A stretch of DNA of 64,000 bases, taken from Bin107 sp965221655. GTDB taxonomy: Bacteria; UBA8248. The position numbers and the translations under genes are program-made. The stretch spans positions 868,001-932,000 of the forward strand of contig OZ244906.1 of NCBI GenBank assembly GCA_965221655.1. Reading direction: 5' to 3'. Under the pieces are notes generated by a model. The model was not told the origin of the DNA. It saw only the letters and a list, made by a program, of their open reading frames with translations, and ran no database searches. Shown one piece after another: positions 1-8,523 of this stretch; position 1 is the first letter of the stretch; each line of letters begins with the position of its first letter.

Positions 1-144
1 GCGTCGAGGCGGCGTTCTTTTTTCGTCCGGTAGAGGGGGATGAGCTCGGGGCCGCCGCGTCGTTTGGGGGCTCGCCTGCTCACGCCGGTCCCTCCACGCG
101 ATTTTCGGGAACCCTGCGAGGCGGACGACACGGGGCGGAGGGCG

Positions 145-927
145 TCAACGGTCCTGAAAATTCGCGGAACGCTTCTCGATAAACGCGCGAAGCCCCTCCT
201 GCGAATCCTCCGTGGCGTTCACGAGGCCGAATTTCTCGCTCTCGAGCGCGAGTCCCGCATCGAGGCCGGCCTCCAGCCCCCCGTGCACGGCACCGAGAAT
301 CAACTCAATCGCGGGTTTGCTCTTTTCGGCGAGCTTTCGGGCCAGGGCGCGCGCCTCCTCCATCAACTCCTCAGGCGCGCACACCCGGTTTACCAGGCCG
401 ATGCGGTGGGCTTCTGCGGCGTCTATGGCATCGCCCGTCATCAACAACTCGAGCGCGCGCCCCGCACCCACCAGCCGGGGCAGCCGCTGGGTGCCCCCGT
501 AGCCGGGGATGATGCCCAGATTTATCTCCGGCTGGCCAAAGCGCGCGTTCGTCGAGGCCAGACGAATCGAGCACGCCATCGCCACCTCGCAGCCCCCGCC
601 CAGGGCAAAGCCGTTCACCGCCGCAATCGAGGGTTTTCCCATGGTTTCGAGGTCGCGCAGAATCTTCGTGCCATGCGCAGAGAGCTCCCGCCCGCCCAGG
701 GGGCCGCGGTCCACCATGCCCTTGATGTCCGCCCCGGCGATGAAGGCCCGCTCGCCTGCGCCCGTCAGAATCAGGGCCTTTACGGCATCGTCTTCGCGCA
801 CCCGCGCGAGGAGGTGCGCAAGTTCGTCCATCGTCTGCCTGTTCAGGGCGTTCAGCGCCTTGGGGCGATTGAAGACGCAGGTGGCGACGGGGGAATCAAC
901 ATCATATGTCAAGTTTTCGTAATTCAA
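145..927 (-). CDS. Enoyl-CoA hydratase/isomerase (crotonase family)
   Basis: A 260-residue crotonase-fold protein of normal family length, expected to hydrate 2-enoyl-CoA thioesters in the cytoplasm during fatty-acid or aromatic-acid beta-oxidation. The oxyanion-hole segment AFIAGADIK lies at residues 61-69. Both acids of the classical hydratase pair are present: E114 in NGFALGGGCEVAMAC and E134 in FGQPEINLGIIPGYGGTQ, so it should be a true hydratase. Translation appears to begin at a TTG codon (925-927), because no ATG lies in a suitable place and GGAG stands about 10 nt upstream. A thiolase gene lies upstream on the same strand, 156 nt away, fitting a shared beta-oxidation role, although a strong hairpin separates the two. 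Exact substrate is not visible. Confidence 0.92.
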   Translation of the reverse strand: MNYENLTYDVDSPVATCVFNRPKALNALNRQTMDELAHLLARVREDDAVKALILTGAGERAFIAGADIKGMVDRGPLGGRELSAHGTKILRDLETMGKPSIAAVNGFALGGGCEVAMACSIRLASTNARFGQPEINLGIIPGYGGTQRLPRLVGAGRALELLMTGDAIDAAEAHRIGLVNRVCAPEELMEEARALARKLAEKSKPAIELILGAVHGGLEAGLDAGLALESEKFGLVNATEDSQEGLRAFIEKRSANFQDR

Positions 928-1005
928 TTATTTACGGCTCCATACCTAATGTGAATTTTCATCCATGTAGCGCACAGGCAAGTCTCGTTTCATCCCTGCG
1001 AATTG

Positions 1006-1056
1006 CCTGGGGGCGGGTTTCACTTTACGGAACAAATCACGTGAATCGCCCCCAGG
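1006..1056. repeat. Long intergenic hairpin, 10-bp perfect arms
   Basis: CCTGGGGGCG at 1006-1015 is the exact reverse complement of CGCCCCCAGG at 1047-1056, with a second short pairing (TTCAC/GTGAA) inside. It lies between the thiolase stop and the hydratase start. Neither strand shows a T-run after the stem, so it is not a standard intrinsic terminator. It may be a factor-dependent terminator, an mRNA-stabilising structure or a regulatory site. Confidence 0.5.
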
Positions 1057-1083
1057 AATCTTTGTATGTGGCAGGGTTCTCCT

Positions 1084-2274
1084 CTACTCCCCGTATGCCT
1101 CGACGATTACCGAGAGACCCATGCCGCCGCCGATGCACGCACCCGCCAGGCCGTACTTGCCGCCCCGGCGTCTGAGTTCGTGCAAAATGGTGAGCGTGAG
1201 CCGCGCCCCGCTCGCCCCCACCGGGTGGCCGATGGCGATGGCTCCGCCGTTCACGTTCGTCTTCGCGCGGTCGAGGCCGAGTTCTTTCTCGACAGCCATG
1301 TACTGGGCGGAAAACGCCTCGTTGATCTCGACCAAGTCCATGTCGTCGAGGGCGAGACCCGCCTTGTTGAGTGCGATGCGGCTGCTCTCGGCGGGGCCGA
1401 TGCCCATGATCTTGGGATCGCAGCCCGACACCCCCCAGGAGACGAGGCGCCCGATGGGCTTTCTGCCCAGACGCTCGGCCGCCGCACGCGAGGAGATGAC
1501 GAGCGCCGCCGCTCCGTCGTTGATGCCGCTGGCGTTGCCCGCCGTGACGACGCCGTCTTCCTTGAACACGGGGCGCAGCCTGGCGAGGGATTCCTCGTTC
1601 GAATCCGCCCGGGGGTGCTCGTCGCGATCGAAGACAACCGTCTTTCTGCGCTGTTTGACCTCGACAGGGAAACATTCCTCCGCCAAGCGTCCACTCTCCC
1701 AAGCCTCGTGGGCCCGCGCCTGGCTCAGGGCGGCGAACTCGTCCACGGCCTCGCGGTGCAAGTCGTATTTCTCCGCCAGATTCTCCGCCGTGATGCCCAT
1801 GGGCACGTTGGCGTGCGAGTCTGTGAGCGCGGCGTAGAGACCGTCTTCCATCGGGGCGTCAAAGAGTTTCATGCCCGTGCGCGAGTTGCGGATGACGTGG
1901 GGGGTGAGGCTCATGTTCTCCGCTCCCACGGCGAGCACGACCTCGGCGTCCTCGGTCATTATCTCCTTCGCCCCGCTTACGACCGCCTGAAAGCCCGAGG
2001 CGCACATGCGGTTCACGCAGTAGCCGGGCCTGTCCTGCGGGACGCCTGCCGCGAGAGCGACGTGGCGGCCGATGTAGACGCCGTCTGAATTCGACTGGAT
2101 GACGTTGCCCACCACGGTGTGATCCACGTCCTCGGGCGCAACGCCCGCGCGCGTGATCGCCTCTCGCGCCGCCAGCGTGCCGAGCTGCGTAGCCGACATT
2201 TCTCGCAGAGTGCCCAGAAACCCGCCGAACGGCGTCCGCGCACCGCCCAGAAAAACGACGTCCTTCTCCGACAT
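1084..2274 (-). CDS. Acetyl-CoA C-acetyltransferase (thiolase)
   Basis: A 396-residue thiolase, the usual length for biosynthetic/degradative acetyl-CoA acetyltransferases. The acyl-accepting Cys is C91 in CVNRMCASGF. The C-terminal half has the NEAF motif (VEINEAFSAQ), the catalytic His in GHPVGASGAR and the second catalytic Cys in CIGGGMG. It should condense or cleave acyl-CoA/acetyl-CoA in the cytoplasm. The start is the ATG at 2272-2274, which begins MSEKDVVFLGGARTPFG, the normal thiolase N-terminus; the reading frame stays open further upstream but that part is not thiolase-like. The enoyl-CoA hydratase lies downstream on the same strand. Confidence 0.95.
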   Translation of the reverse strand: MSEKDVVFLGGARTPFGGFLGTLREMSATQLGTLAAREAITRAGVAPEDVDHTVVGNVIQSNSDGVYIGRHVALAAGVPQDRPGYCVNRMCASGFQAVVSGAKEIMTEDAEVVLAVGAENMSLTPHVIRNSRTGMKLFDAPMEDGLYAALTDSHANVPMGITAENLAEKYDLHREAVDEFAALSQARAHEAWESGRLAEECFPVEVKQRRKTVVFDRDEHPRADSNEESLARLRPVFKEDGVVTAGNASGINDGAAALVISSRAAAERLGRKPIGRLVSWGVSGCDPKIMGIGPAESSRIALNKAGLALDDMDLVEINEAFSAQYMAVEKELGLDRAKTNVNGGAIAIGHPVGASGARLTLTILHELRRRGGKYGLAGACIGGGMGLSVIVEAYGE

Positions 2275-2444
2275 GCCCCGCCTCCTCCCGCCATGGTTGT
2301 CTGGAAACCGCATTTCGTCCGGTAGCCCACCATAACGCCAAGGCGAAGCGCAGCGCAAGAGGATTTAAGGCTGCGCGCGGCGGCGCAGCGAGGCAAAGAC
2401 GCAGCGCGAGGAAGAATTGCTGGCGCACGAGTGGAGCGAGGAGA

Positions 2445-2476
2445 GGCAGAAGAAACAGTCCGCCCGGCAGGGGCGG
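2445..2476 (-). terminator. Probable intrinsic terminator of the haem operon
   Basis: On the minus strand, three bases after the hemB stop codon, a 6-bp GC stem (CCGCCC/GGGCGG, 2460-2476, 5-nt loop) is followed by ACTGTTTCTTCTGC, which is T-rich. The position at the end of a five-gene operon fits. The T-tract is interrupted, so strength is uncertain. Confidence 0.45.
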
Positions 2477-2479
2477 TCC

Positions 2480-3514
2480 CTACTCCATCCAGGAGAGCGG
2501 GGTCGCGGCGTCGCCCCGGAGTCTTCGTGCGGCGTCTTTTGCAAAATAGGTGAGGATGACGTCCGCCCCCGCACGCTTGATGGAGGTAAGCATTTCCATG
2601 AAGGCGCGCTCGGGATCGAGCCAACCATTGCGCGCGGCAGCCGCCAGCATCGCGAACTCTCCCGAGACGTTGTAGGCGGCGATGGGCAGGTCGCAAACGC
2701 GCCGCGCCAGGGCGATGACGTCGAGATAGACCAGGGCGGGCTTCACCATCACGATGTCCGCACCCTCCTCGACGTCAAAGGCGATTTCGCGGGCGGCCTC
2801 GCGGGCGTTGGCCGGGTCCATCTGGTAGGAACTCCGGTCGCCGAACGCGGGCGCGCTCTCCGCCGCCTCGCGGAAGGGCCCGTAGAAGGCGCTCGCGTAC
2901 TTGGCCGAATAGGCCATGATGGGCGTTTGGCTAAAACCCTCCGCGTCGAGAGCCGCGCGAATCGCGCCGATGCGTCCGTCCATCATGTCCGAGGGGGCGA
3001 TGACGTCCGCTCCCGCCGCGGCGTGGCTCACCGCCGTCTTCTCGAGCAGGGCGAGCGTGGGGTCGTTCAACACCCGCTCGCCCTCGATGACGCCGCAGTG
3101 GCCGTGATCCATGTACTCGCACAGACAAACGTCGGTAACGACGCACAGCCCGGGCCAGGCCGCCTTGATGGCGCGCACCGCGTTTTGGACGACGCCGTCC
3201 TCCGCGTAGGCACCGGAGCCACAATCGTCCTTATGATCGGGAATGCCGAAGAGGATGACGCCCGGTATGTCGAGGGCGACCACCTCCGCGCATTCCTCCA
3301 CCAGGCGGTCGACGGAGAGTTGGTACTGCCCAGGCATCGAGGAAATTTCCCGTCGCACGTTCTCCCCCTCGACCACGAACATCGGATAGATCAGATTATC
3401 GACCGAGAGCCTCGTTTCGCGCACCATGCGCCGCATCGCGTCCGTCTCCCGGGTGCGCCGCGTGCGGTTCCTGACTGCCTCCGCAACAGCCGCCAAAGCC
3501 GAATCGGACATCAT
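2480..3514 (-). CDS. hemB: Delta-aminolevulinic acid dehydratase (porphobilinogen synthase)
   Basis: A 344-residue HemB that condenses two 5-aminolevulinate molecules into porphobilinogen in the cytoplasm. The zinc-type cysteines are present: C130, C132 and C140 in DVCLCEYMDHGHC, so the enzyme is probably of the Zn-dependent class. The two active-site lysines are K205 in SAKYASAFYGPFR and K258 in MVKPALVYLDV. Start ATG at 3512-3514 overlaps the upstream hemD stop as ATGA, indicating translational coupling; a second ATG follows at once. Last gene of the hemX-A-C-D-B operon. Confidence 0.97.
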   Translation of the reverse strand: MMSDSALAAVAEAVRNRTRRTRETDAMRRMVRETRLSVDNLIYPMFVVEGENVRREISSMPGQYQLSVDRLVEECAEVVALDIPGVILFGIPDHKDDCGSGAYAEDGVVQNAVRAIKAAWPGLCVVTDVCLCEYMDHGHCGVIEGERVLNDPTLALLEKTAVSHAAAGADVIAPSDMMDGRIGAIRAALDAEGFSQTPIMAYSAKYASAFYGPFREAAESAPAFGDRSSYQMDPANAREAAREIAFDVEEGADIVMVKPALVYLDVIALARRVCDLPIAAYNVSGEFAMLAAAARNGWLDPERAFMEMLTSIKRAGADVILTYFAKDAARRLRGDAATPLSWME

Positions 3515-4359
3515 GTGGTTTCACTCCCCCTTTTTTGCGGGTTGCCTGCGGCCACTCGATAAAAAGAGACGATGGCGCGCGCCAGACCCGGAATCGTCGA
3601 TTCGGCGGCCTCCACGTCGACGGCGATTCCCCACCTGCGCGCCGTGGCGCTGGTTGCCGGGCCGATGGAGGCCACCCGGGAGCGAGCCAGCCACTCCCGG
3701 GCACGCTCCACACCCGCAGCCCGCACGAAACCCTCGCACGCGGAAGAACTCGTGAACGTCAGCATATCAATTTTCCCGCCTTCGAGTGCACCCCACACCC
3801 CGCGCAGCGCATCGGCGCCTGCGGCCGTCGTGCGGTAGACGGCCACGTCGTCCACCAAAGCCCCCATTTTTTCCAACTCCTCGGGAACGAGATTGCGCCC
3901 CTGCTGCGCCCGGGGCAACAAGACGCGCCTGCCCGCCACCTCCGCACCTTTGAGCAAAGCGACGACTCCCTCCGCCGTGTGTTTTTCGGCCACCCCGTCG
4001 GGCGTTCTCCCCAGGTGCGCTTCCACTGCGGCGGCGGTGGCGGGGCCGATGGCGAAAAGCGAGACAGCCGGAGGAATCGCTCCGGGCGCAACGCCCAGAG
4101 CACCGAACCTCCTTGCAAGGTATTTCGGCCCGTTCGCGCTCGTGAAGACGATGGAATGATACGAAGCGAGCCCCCGAATCGCCGTATCGAGCGGTGCCCA
4201 GTCTTCAGGTTCGCCTATCTCGATGAGCGGGGCGACCCACACATGCGCCCCCAGGCGTTCTAGAGTCTCGCTCATGCGCGAAGCGCCCTCCTCAGGGCGC
4301 GTGACGAGCATGCTCCTGCCCGCGAGGGGGTGCGCGTCTTCTTCCCGCTCCCTCTTCAT
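3511..4359 (-). CDS. hemD: Uroporphyrinogen-III synthase
   Basis: A 282-residue HemD-family protein (two alpha/beta lobes joined by a hinge) that closes and inverts ring D of hydroxymethylbilane. Like most HemD proteins its sequence is divergent. Supporting segments are LVTRPEEGASRMSETLERLG at the start, YHSIVFTSANG, LLPRAQQGRNLVPEELEKMG and LTFTSSSACEGF. The chosen ATG (4357-4359) overlaps the hemC stop as ATGA; the open frame upstream overlaps hemC and is not part of the protein. Its place between hemC and hemB supports the call. Confidence 0.93.
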   Translation of the reverse strand: MKREREEDAHPLAGRSMLVTRPEEGASRMSETLERLGAHVWVAPLIEIGEPEDWAPLDTAIRGLASYHSIVFTSANGPKYLARRFGALGVAPGAIPPAVSLFAIGPATAAAVEAHLGRTPDGVAEKHTAEGVVALLKGAEVAGRRVLLPRAQQGRNLVPEELEKMGALVDDVAVYRTTAAGADALRGVWGALEGGKIDMLTFTSSSACEGFVRAAGVERAREWLARSRVASIGPATSATARRWGIAVDVEAAESTIPGLARAIVSFYRVAAGNPQKRGSETT

Positions 4360-5276
4360 CGGGCGTCCCTCAGTATTTCCGCTCCCCCTGCGGCAAGAAC
4401 GTCCTCGGCCAAATCCGCACCCAGGGTGGCGGCGTCTTCGGCGGCGCCCGTTCGCTCCTTCTCCACCAAGTGCGCACCGTCCACGCGCACAAGTCGCGCG
4501 CGCAAGCGAAGCGCTCCTTTTCGTATTTCTCCAAAAACGCCCAGGGGCAGCAGACAACCACCCTCCAGGCGCGCCATCACCACGCGCTCCGCCGAAACGG
4601 CGCATCGGGTCTGTGCATGATCCAGCCCTTCGAGAAGGCTGCGGACGCGCGCGTCGTCCTCTCTTGCCTCTATCGCCAGCGCGCCCTGGCCTGCGGCGGG
4701 CAGCATGAGTTCGGGGGCGAGTGCCTCGGTGGCCCGCTCGCCGAGGCCGAGGCGCTTGAGACCCGCAAGAGCGAGAACGGCGGCATCCACCTCCCCCGCA
4801 GCCACCTTTGCGAGCCGCGTATCCACGTTGCCGCGCATTTCCACGATTTCGAGATCGGAGCGAAAGCGTCTCATCTGTGCCATTCTCCGCAGACTGCTCG
4901 TGCCGACCCGGCTCCCCGGCGCCAACCCCCGCACGGATTCTCCACCCCGCGACACCAGCGCGTCCCAGGGTTCCTCTCGCTCGGGGACGGCGCCCAGAGT
5001 GAGCCCCGCGGGGAGTTCACCCGGCAGATCCTTCAGGCTGTGGACGGCGGCATCGATTTCACTGCGCAGGAGGGCATCCTCTATCTCCTTGACGAAAAGG
5101 CCCTTGCCCCCCAGTTCGTGAACCGGAGAGTTGAGCATGGCGTCTCCCCGCGTGCGGATGAGAACCTCCTCCACCAGCAGACGCGGATGCGCCTCTTGCA
5201 GCCGCGCGGCCACCCATGCCGTCTGCGCGCGCGCGAGGGCGCTGCCCCGCGTGCCCAGTCGCAGCGTGTCGCCCAC
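4356..5276 (-). CDS. hemC: Hydroxymethylbilane synthase (porphobilinogen deaminase)
   Basis: A 306-residue HemC that polymerises four porphobilinogens into hydroxymethylbilane. It begins with the family hallmark LRLGTRGSALARAQ. The catalytic Asp is D83 in HSLKDLP. The Cys that carries the dipyrromethane cofactor is C241 in EGGCLLP. Arg-rich substrate-binding segments (GTSSLRRMAQ, MRGNVDTRL) are present. The start codon is GTG (5274-5276), only 3 nt after the hemA stop, and the end overlaps hemD by 4 bp, so the genes are tightly coupled. Confidence 0.97.
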   Translation of the reverse strand: MGDTLRLGTRGSALARAQTAWVAARLQEAHPRLLVEEVLIRTRGDAMLNSPVHELGGKGLFVKEIEDALLRSEIDAAVHSLKDLPGELPAGLTLGAVPEREEPWDALVSRGGESVRGLAPGSRVGTSSLRRMAQMRRFRSDLEIVEMRGNVDTRLAKVAAGEVDAAVLALAGLKRLGLGERATEALAPELMLPAAGQGALAIEAREDDARVRSLLEGLDHAQTRCAVSAERVVMARLEGGCLLPLGVFGEIRKGALRLRARLVRVDGAHLVEKERTGAAEDAATLGADLAEDVLAAGGAEILRDAR

Positions 5277-5279
5277 GGT

Positions 5280-6572
5280 TCAGTCCGCGCCATCCGTCGG
5301 CGGTTCGGCTTCCTCCACACCGAAGAGTTTGCGCACGGACTCGACCGACAATTCCTCGGCCTCCTCTTCCGCCATACGGCGCAGAACGGTGAAAGGCTGG
5401 TGGAGGAGTTTGTTGACCAGGGCCTTCGTCATGGCGTCGAGGGCGGCATGGCCCTCCGCATCCAGGTCGGGCAGGCGCGGGAGAGTCTTTTCGACCTCGC
5501 TGCGGCGCATCGACTCCGCGAGCGAGCGGATGGCCCCGAAGGCATCGTGAAACTCCTCGGCGCGCTTGCGGGCGTAGTAGGTGCGCACCTCGCCATCCAG
5601 GATGTCGCGCGCGTCGCGGGCTACCTCTTCGCGCCCCCGCAGATTGTCCGCCACGACGGATTGCAAGTCGTCCACGTCGTAGAGGTAGGCGTCCTCCAGG
5701 TCGTTTACGTCGGGGGCGACGTTTCGGGGCACTGAGATGTCGATGAGGAACAGCGGCGCACCGCGGCGGCTCTCCAGAGCCGCGGCGACGGCAGGCTTGT
5801 CGAGGAGAAACGCGCTCGCGGCCGTCGAGGTGATGACTACGTCCGCCTCCGCGAGCGCCTCTCCCAGGGCGTCGAGGCCCATGGCGCGACCTCCGAGCCT
5901 CGCTGCGAGTTCCCGCGCACCTGCGAGGGTGCGGTTCGCCACGTGGACGGCCTCCGCCCCGCTCGCCTTGAGGTGCCGCGCCGCCGACTCGCCCATCTCA
6001 CCCGCGCCGAGCAACAACACGCTCTTGCCCGCCAATGAGCCGAAGATGCGCTTGGCCAAATCCACGGCGACGGAGCTGACCGACACGGGCGCCTCGCCTA
6101 TCGGGGTTTGTTCGCGAATTTTCTTCGCCACGCGAAACGCACGGGAGAACAAATCGGCAAGGGCCTTGCCTGCATGGCCCGAGGCGTGGGCGATGCGGTA
6201 GGCCTCTTTTACCTGACCGAGAATTTGCGGCTCGCCCACCACCATGGAATCCAGGCTCGACGCCACGGCAAAGAGGTGGCGGGTGGCCTCGACCTCGCGG
6301 TGGACGTAGAGATGGGCCGCGAGCTCCTCCGCGCCCACGTCGCGCGAGTCGAGCAGGAAGCGGTGAATCGCCTCCACGCCCCTCTCGAAATTCTCCGCCA
6401 CGCTGTAGACCTCCACCCGGTTGCACGTGGAGAGAATGAGGCGCTCCTCCAGCCCCTTGTAGTTCGCCAGCCTGTCGAGCCACTCGCCCATGCGGCCTTC
6501 GGGGAAATAGAGGCGTTCTCGCACGCTGAGCGGGGTGGTGTGATGACTCACGCCCGCGAGGATGATGGCCAT
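5280..6572 (-). CDS. hemA: Glutamyl-tRNA reductase
   Basis: A 430-residue glutamyl-tRNA reductase, first committed enzyme of the C5 tetrapyrrole pathway, reducing Glu-tRNA(Glu) to glutamate-1-semialdehyde with NADPH. The N-terminus AGVSHHTTPLSVRERL and the catalytic C50 in LILSTCNRVEVYS are canonical. The NADPH-binding LLLGAGEMGE and the C-terminal dimerisation helices follow. ATG at 6570-6572 was chosen because the GVSHHTTP block must be at the N-terminus; the frame stays open another 155 codons upstream into hemX in a different frame. It lies 14 nt after hemX. hemL (the aminomutase) is not in this window. Confidence 0.97.
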   Translation of the reverse strand: MAIILAGVSHHTTPLSVRERLYFPEGRMGEWLDRLANYKGLEERLILSTCNRVEVYSVAENFERGVEAIHRFLLDSRDVGAEELAAHLYVHREVEATRHLFAVASSLDSMVVGEPQILGQVKEAYRIAHASGHAGKALADLFSRAFRVAKKIREQTPIGEAPVSVSSVAVDLAKRIFGSLAGKSVLLLGAGEMGESAARHLKASGAEAVHVANRTLAGARELAARLGGRAMGLDALGEALAEADVVITSTAASAFLLDKPAVAAALESRRGAPLFLIDISVPRNVAPDVNDLEDAYLYDVDDLQSVVADNLRGREEVARDARDILDGEVRTYYARKRAEEFHDAFGAIRSLAESMRRSEVEKTLPRLPDLDAEGHAALDAMTKALVNKLLHQPFTVLRRMAEEEAEELSVESVRKLFGVEEAEPPTDGAD

Positions 6573-6586
6573 CTCTCCCCCCAGCC

Positions 6587-7354
6587 CTAGAAGTGCGCCA
6601 CCAGCGCAACCAGTGCGGCGCAGAAGGCCACCATCGAGAAAACGGCGGAGCGTTTTCCCTTCCATCTTCTGGTGAGCCGGCAAGTGAGGAGAAGGCCGTA
6701 CGCCCCCCAGATCAGGATGAGGGGCCAGGTGCGGACCGGGTCGAGACTCCAGTAGGCGCCGTGGCGCGAGCGCGCCCACATCGAGCCGAGCAGCAGGCTC
6801 GCCGTCAGAAACGCGAAGCCGAAATAGAGAATCTTGTGGTTCAGGTCGTCGAGGATGTCGAGCGAGGGCAGGCGGTGCAGCCATGCACTCGGCCTTCTGG
6901 ACTTGAGTTGTTGTGACTGCACGAGATACATCAGCGCCGAGGCGAAGAGCAGGAAGAAGGCGGCCCAACTCAGAAGAGCGAGCACGGCGTGCCCTTTGAG
7001 CAAATACCCCTGCACGGCGGGAGAACCCGCCCCCCACACGCCCGGAAACGCGGATGCGTAGCCCTCAAGCACGAACGCGGCGGGCACGGCGAAGCCGCCG
7101 AGGGCCACGTCGCGGTAACGGACGTAGACAATCAGATACATCAATAAAATCATCCACGCCATGCCGCTCAGCCAGGGTCCCCAGCCCATGGGCGAGCCAG
7201 AGGAGAAGCTTACTCCCAGCATCACGCTGTGGAGGGCAAAGCCCAGCAGCAAGGCGCCCATGGCGCAGCGCACCCCCGCCAACCTGCCCGTGAAGAGCAG
7301 ATACAAGTGCGCGAGGGCGGCGATCAGGTAGCAACCAATCAGAATGGCGAGCAC
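6587..7354 (-). CDS. hemX: HemX/CcsA-type cytochrome c assembly membrane protein
   Basis: A 255-residue, strongly hydrophobic protein with about eight predicted transmembrane helices. It belongs to the CcsA/CcmC/HemX family (cytochrome c assembly domain), as shown by the late block GAYWSLDPVRTWPLILIWGAYG, a degenerate relative of the haem-binding tryptophan-rich loop. HemX proteins encoded before hemA are thought to modulate glutamyl-tRNA reductase levels or handle haem at the membrane; the precise role here is inferred from context. Starts at GTG (7352-7354) with GAGGAAAAG upstream. First gene of the haem operon. Confidence 0.85.
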   Translation of the reverse strand: MLAILIGCYLIAALAHLYLLFTGRLAGVRCAMGALLLGFALHSVMLGVSFSSGSPMGWGPWLSGMAWMILLMYLIVYVRYRDVALGGFAVPAAFVLEGYASAFPGVWGAGSPAVQGYLLKGHAVLALLSWAAFFLLFASALMYLVQSQQLKSRRPSAWLHRLPSLDILDDLNHKILYFGFAFLTASLLLGSMWARSRHGAYWSLDPVRTWPLILIWGAYGLLLTCRLTRRWKGKRSAVFSMVAFCAALVALVAHF

Positions 7355-7521
7355 GACTTTTCCTCTAGAAGGGAAGGGCGACGCGCGCCCACACTACGAC
7401 TTCCCCCCACGCAAAACGCACAAAATCAGGTCATTTAGACCACCATTGAGACCATTTTGCAATAATCGCTCCCCGGGAAACACCGCACCGAAACCAATCT
7501 GCCGGCTCCACGGCTCCCGAG

Positions 7522-7551
7522 TTGGCGAGCAGGTGCAATTCGCACTATACT
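7522..7551 (+). promoter_or_regulatory. Candidate sigma70-type promoter for pyrD
   Basis: TTGGCG (7522-7527), an 18-bp spacer and TATACT (7546-7551) stand 39 nt before the pyrD start. The match to both hexamers is good but not perfect. No other gene could use it on this strand. Confidence 0.45.
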
Positions 7552-7590
7552 CGCCAGGCAACCCTTCCGCCCCCGGGGCAGGAGACCGTG

Positions 7591-8523
7591 ATGGCGCTTC
7601 CCGACATCGACCCTCCCCTCATCAACGCGAGCGGCATTCTGAGCTACCCGGAAGTCTTCGTCGCCTTCGAGAGGGCGGGGGCGCGCCTGGGAGGCTACGT
7701 GACGAAATCCGTCGGCCCGCGGGAGAAGCCGGGCAACGACAACCCCGTGGTCGTTTCGCCTGAAGGGGGCGCCGTCCTCAACTCCCTCGCCCTGCCGACG
7801 CAAAGTGTCGAGGATTGGGAGCGAGACCTCGAGGAGACGAAGCTCGCACGGGCGAAGCTCATCGTCTCGGTCTACGGCGGCGACGCGGAGGAGTTCGCCC
7901 GCGTCACGCGCCGGATGTCGCGCTTCGCCGACGCCGTCGAGGTGAACCTGGGCTGTCCGAACAAAGAGCCGGGCGAGCGCACCATCATGGAGAGCATCGG
8001 CCAGAACCCCGCCCTCTCGGGCGAAGTACTCGCGCGCGTGCGCGATGAGACGGACAAGCCCGTCATCGCCAAGCTCTCGCCGAACAGCGAGTATCTCTCC
8101 GTTGCCGATGCGTGCCTCGAAGCAGGCGCGGACGCTCTGGGCTGCGGAAACACCCTGGGTCCCGGACTCGCGGTGGACATCCACAGCCGCGCGGCGATTC
8201 TGGCGGGCACGACGGGCGGTATCAGCGGCCCCGCTCTCAAGCCCATCAACCTGCGCATGACGTATGAGTCCTACGCGCGCTTTCGGTGTCCCATCGTGGC
8301 CTACGGCGGCATCGAAACCTGGGAGGACGCGGTCGAATACATCCTCGCGGGTGCTTGCGTGCTGGGGGTCGGCACCGCATTTCTGGGAAAGAACACGGGC
8401 GCGGCGGCGGCCCTCACCCGCGAGATGTGGGAAGGAATCGAAGAGTATCTCGCCGGGCGGCCCTTCTCCGAACTCGTGGGCGAGGCGCACCGGGCACCGC
8501 ATGGGGTCGGCACCCGTGCGTAG
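7591..8523 (+). CDS. pyrD: Dihydroorotate dehydrogenase, class 1B catalytic subunit
   Basis: A 310-residue FMN TIM-barrel enzyme oxidising dihydroorotate to orotate in pyrimidine synthesis. Family signatures are INASGILSYPEVF near the N-terminus, VNLGCPNKEPG with C122, IAKLSPN, GNTLGPGLAVDI, GTTGGISGPALKP (FMN phosphate region) and the closing YGGIETWEDAVEYILAGA. The start ATG at 7591 follows CAGGAGACC. The adjacent and overlapping pyrK-type gene shows that this is the NAD-linked heterotetrameric class 1B rather than the quinone-linked class 2 enzyme. Confidence 0.93.
   Translation: MALPDIDPPLINASGILSYPEVFVAFERAGARLGGYVTKSVGPREKPGNDNPVVVSPEGGAVLNSLALPTQSVEDWERDLEETKLARAKLIVSVYGGDAEEFARVTRRMSRFADAVEVNLGCPNKEPGERTIMESIGQNPALSGEVLARVRDETDKPVIAKLSPNSEYLSVADACLEAGADALGCGNTLGPGLAVDIHSRAAILAGTTGGISGPALKPINLRMTYESYARFRCPIVAYGGIETWEDAVEYILAGACVLGVGTAFLGKNTGAAAALTREMWEGIEEYLAGRPFSELVGEAHRAPHGVGTRA

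Noticed and set aside
1..144. Possible gene end at the left edge
   Set aside because: Only an antisense shadow frame of the hydratase passes through; no family motif or ribosome-binding site seen.
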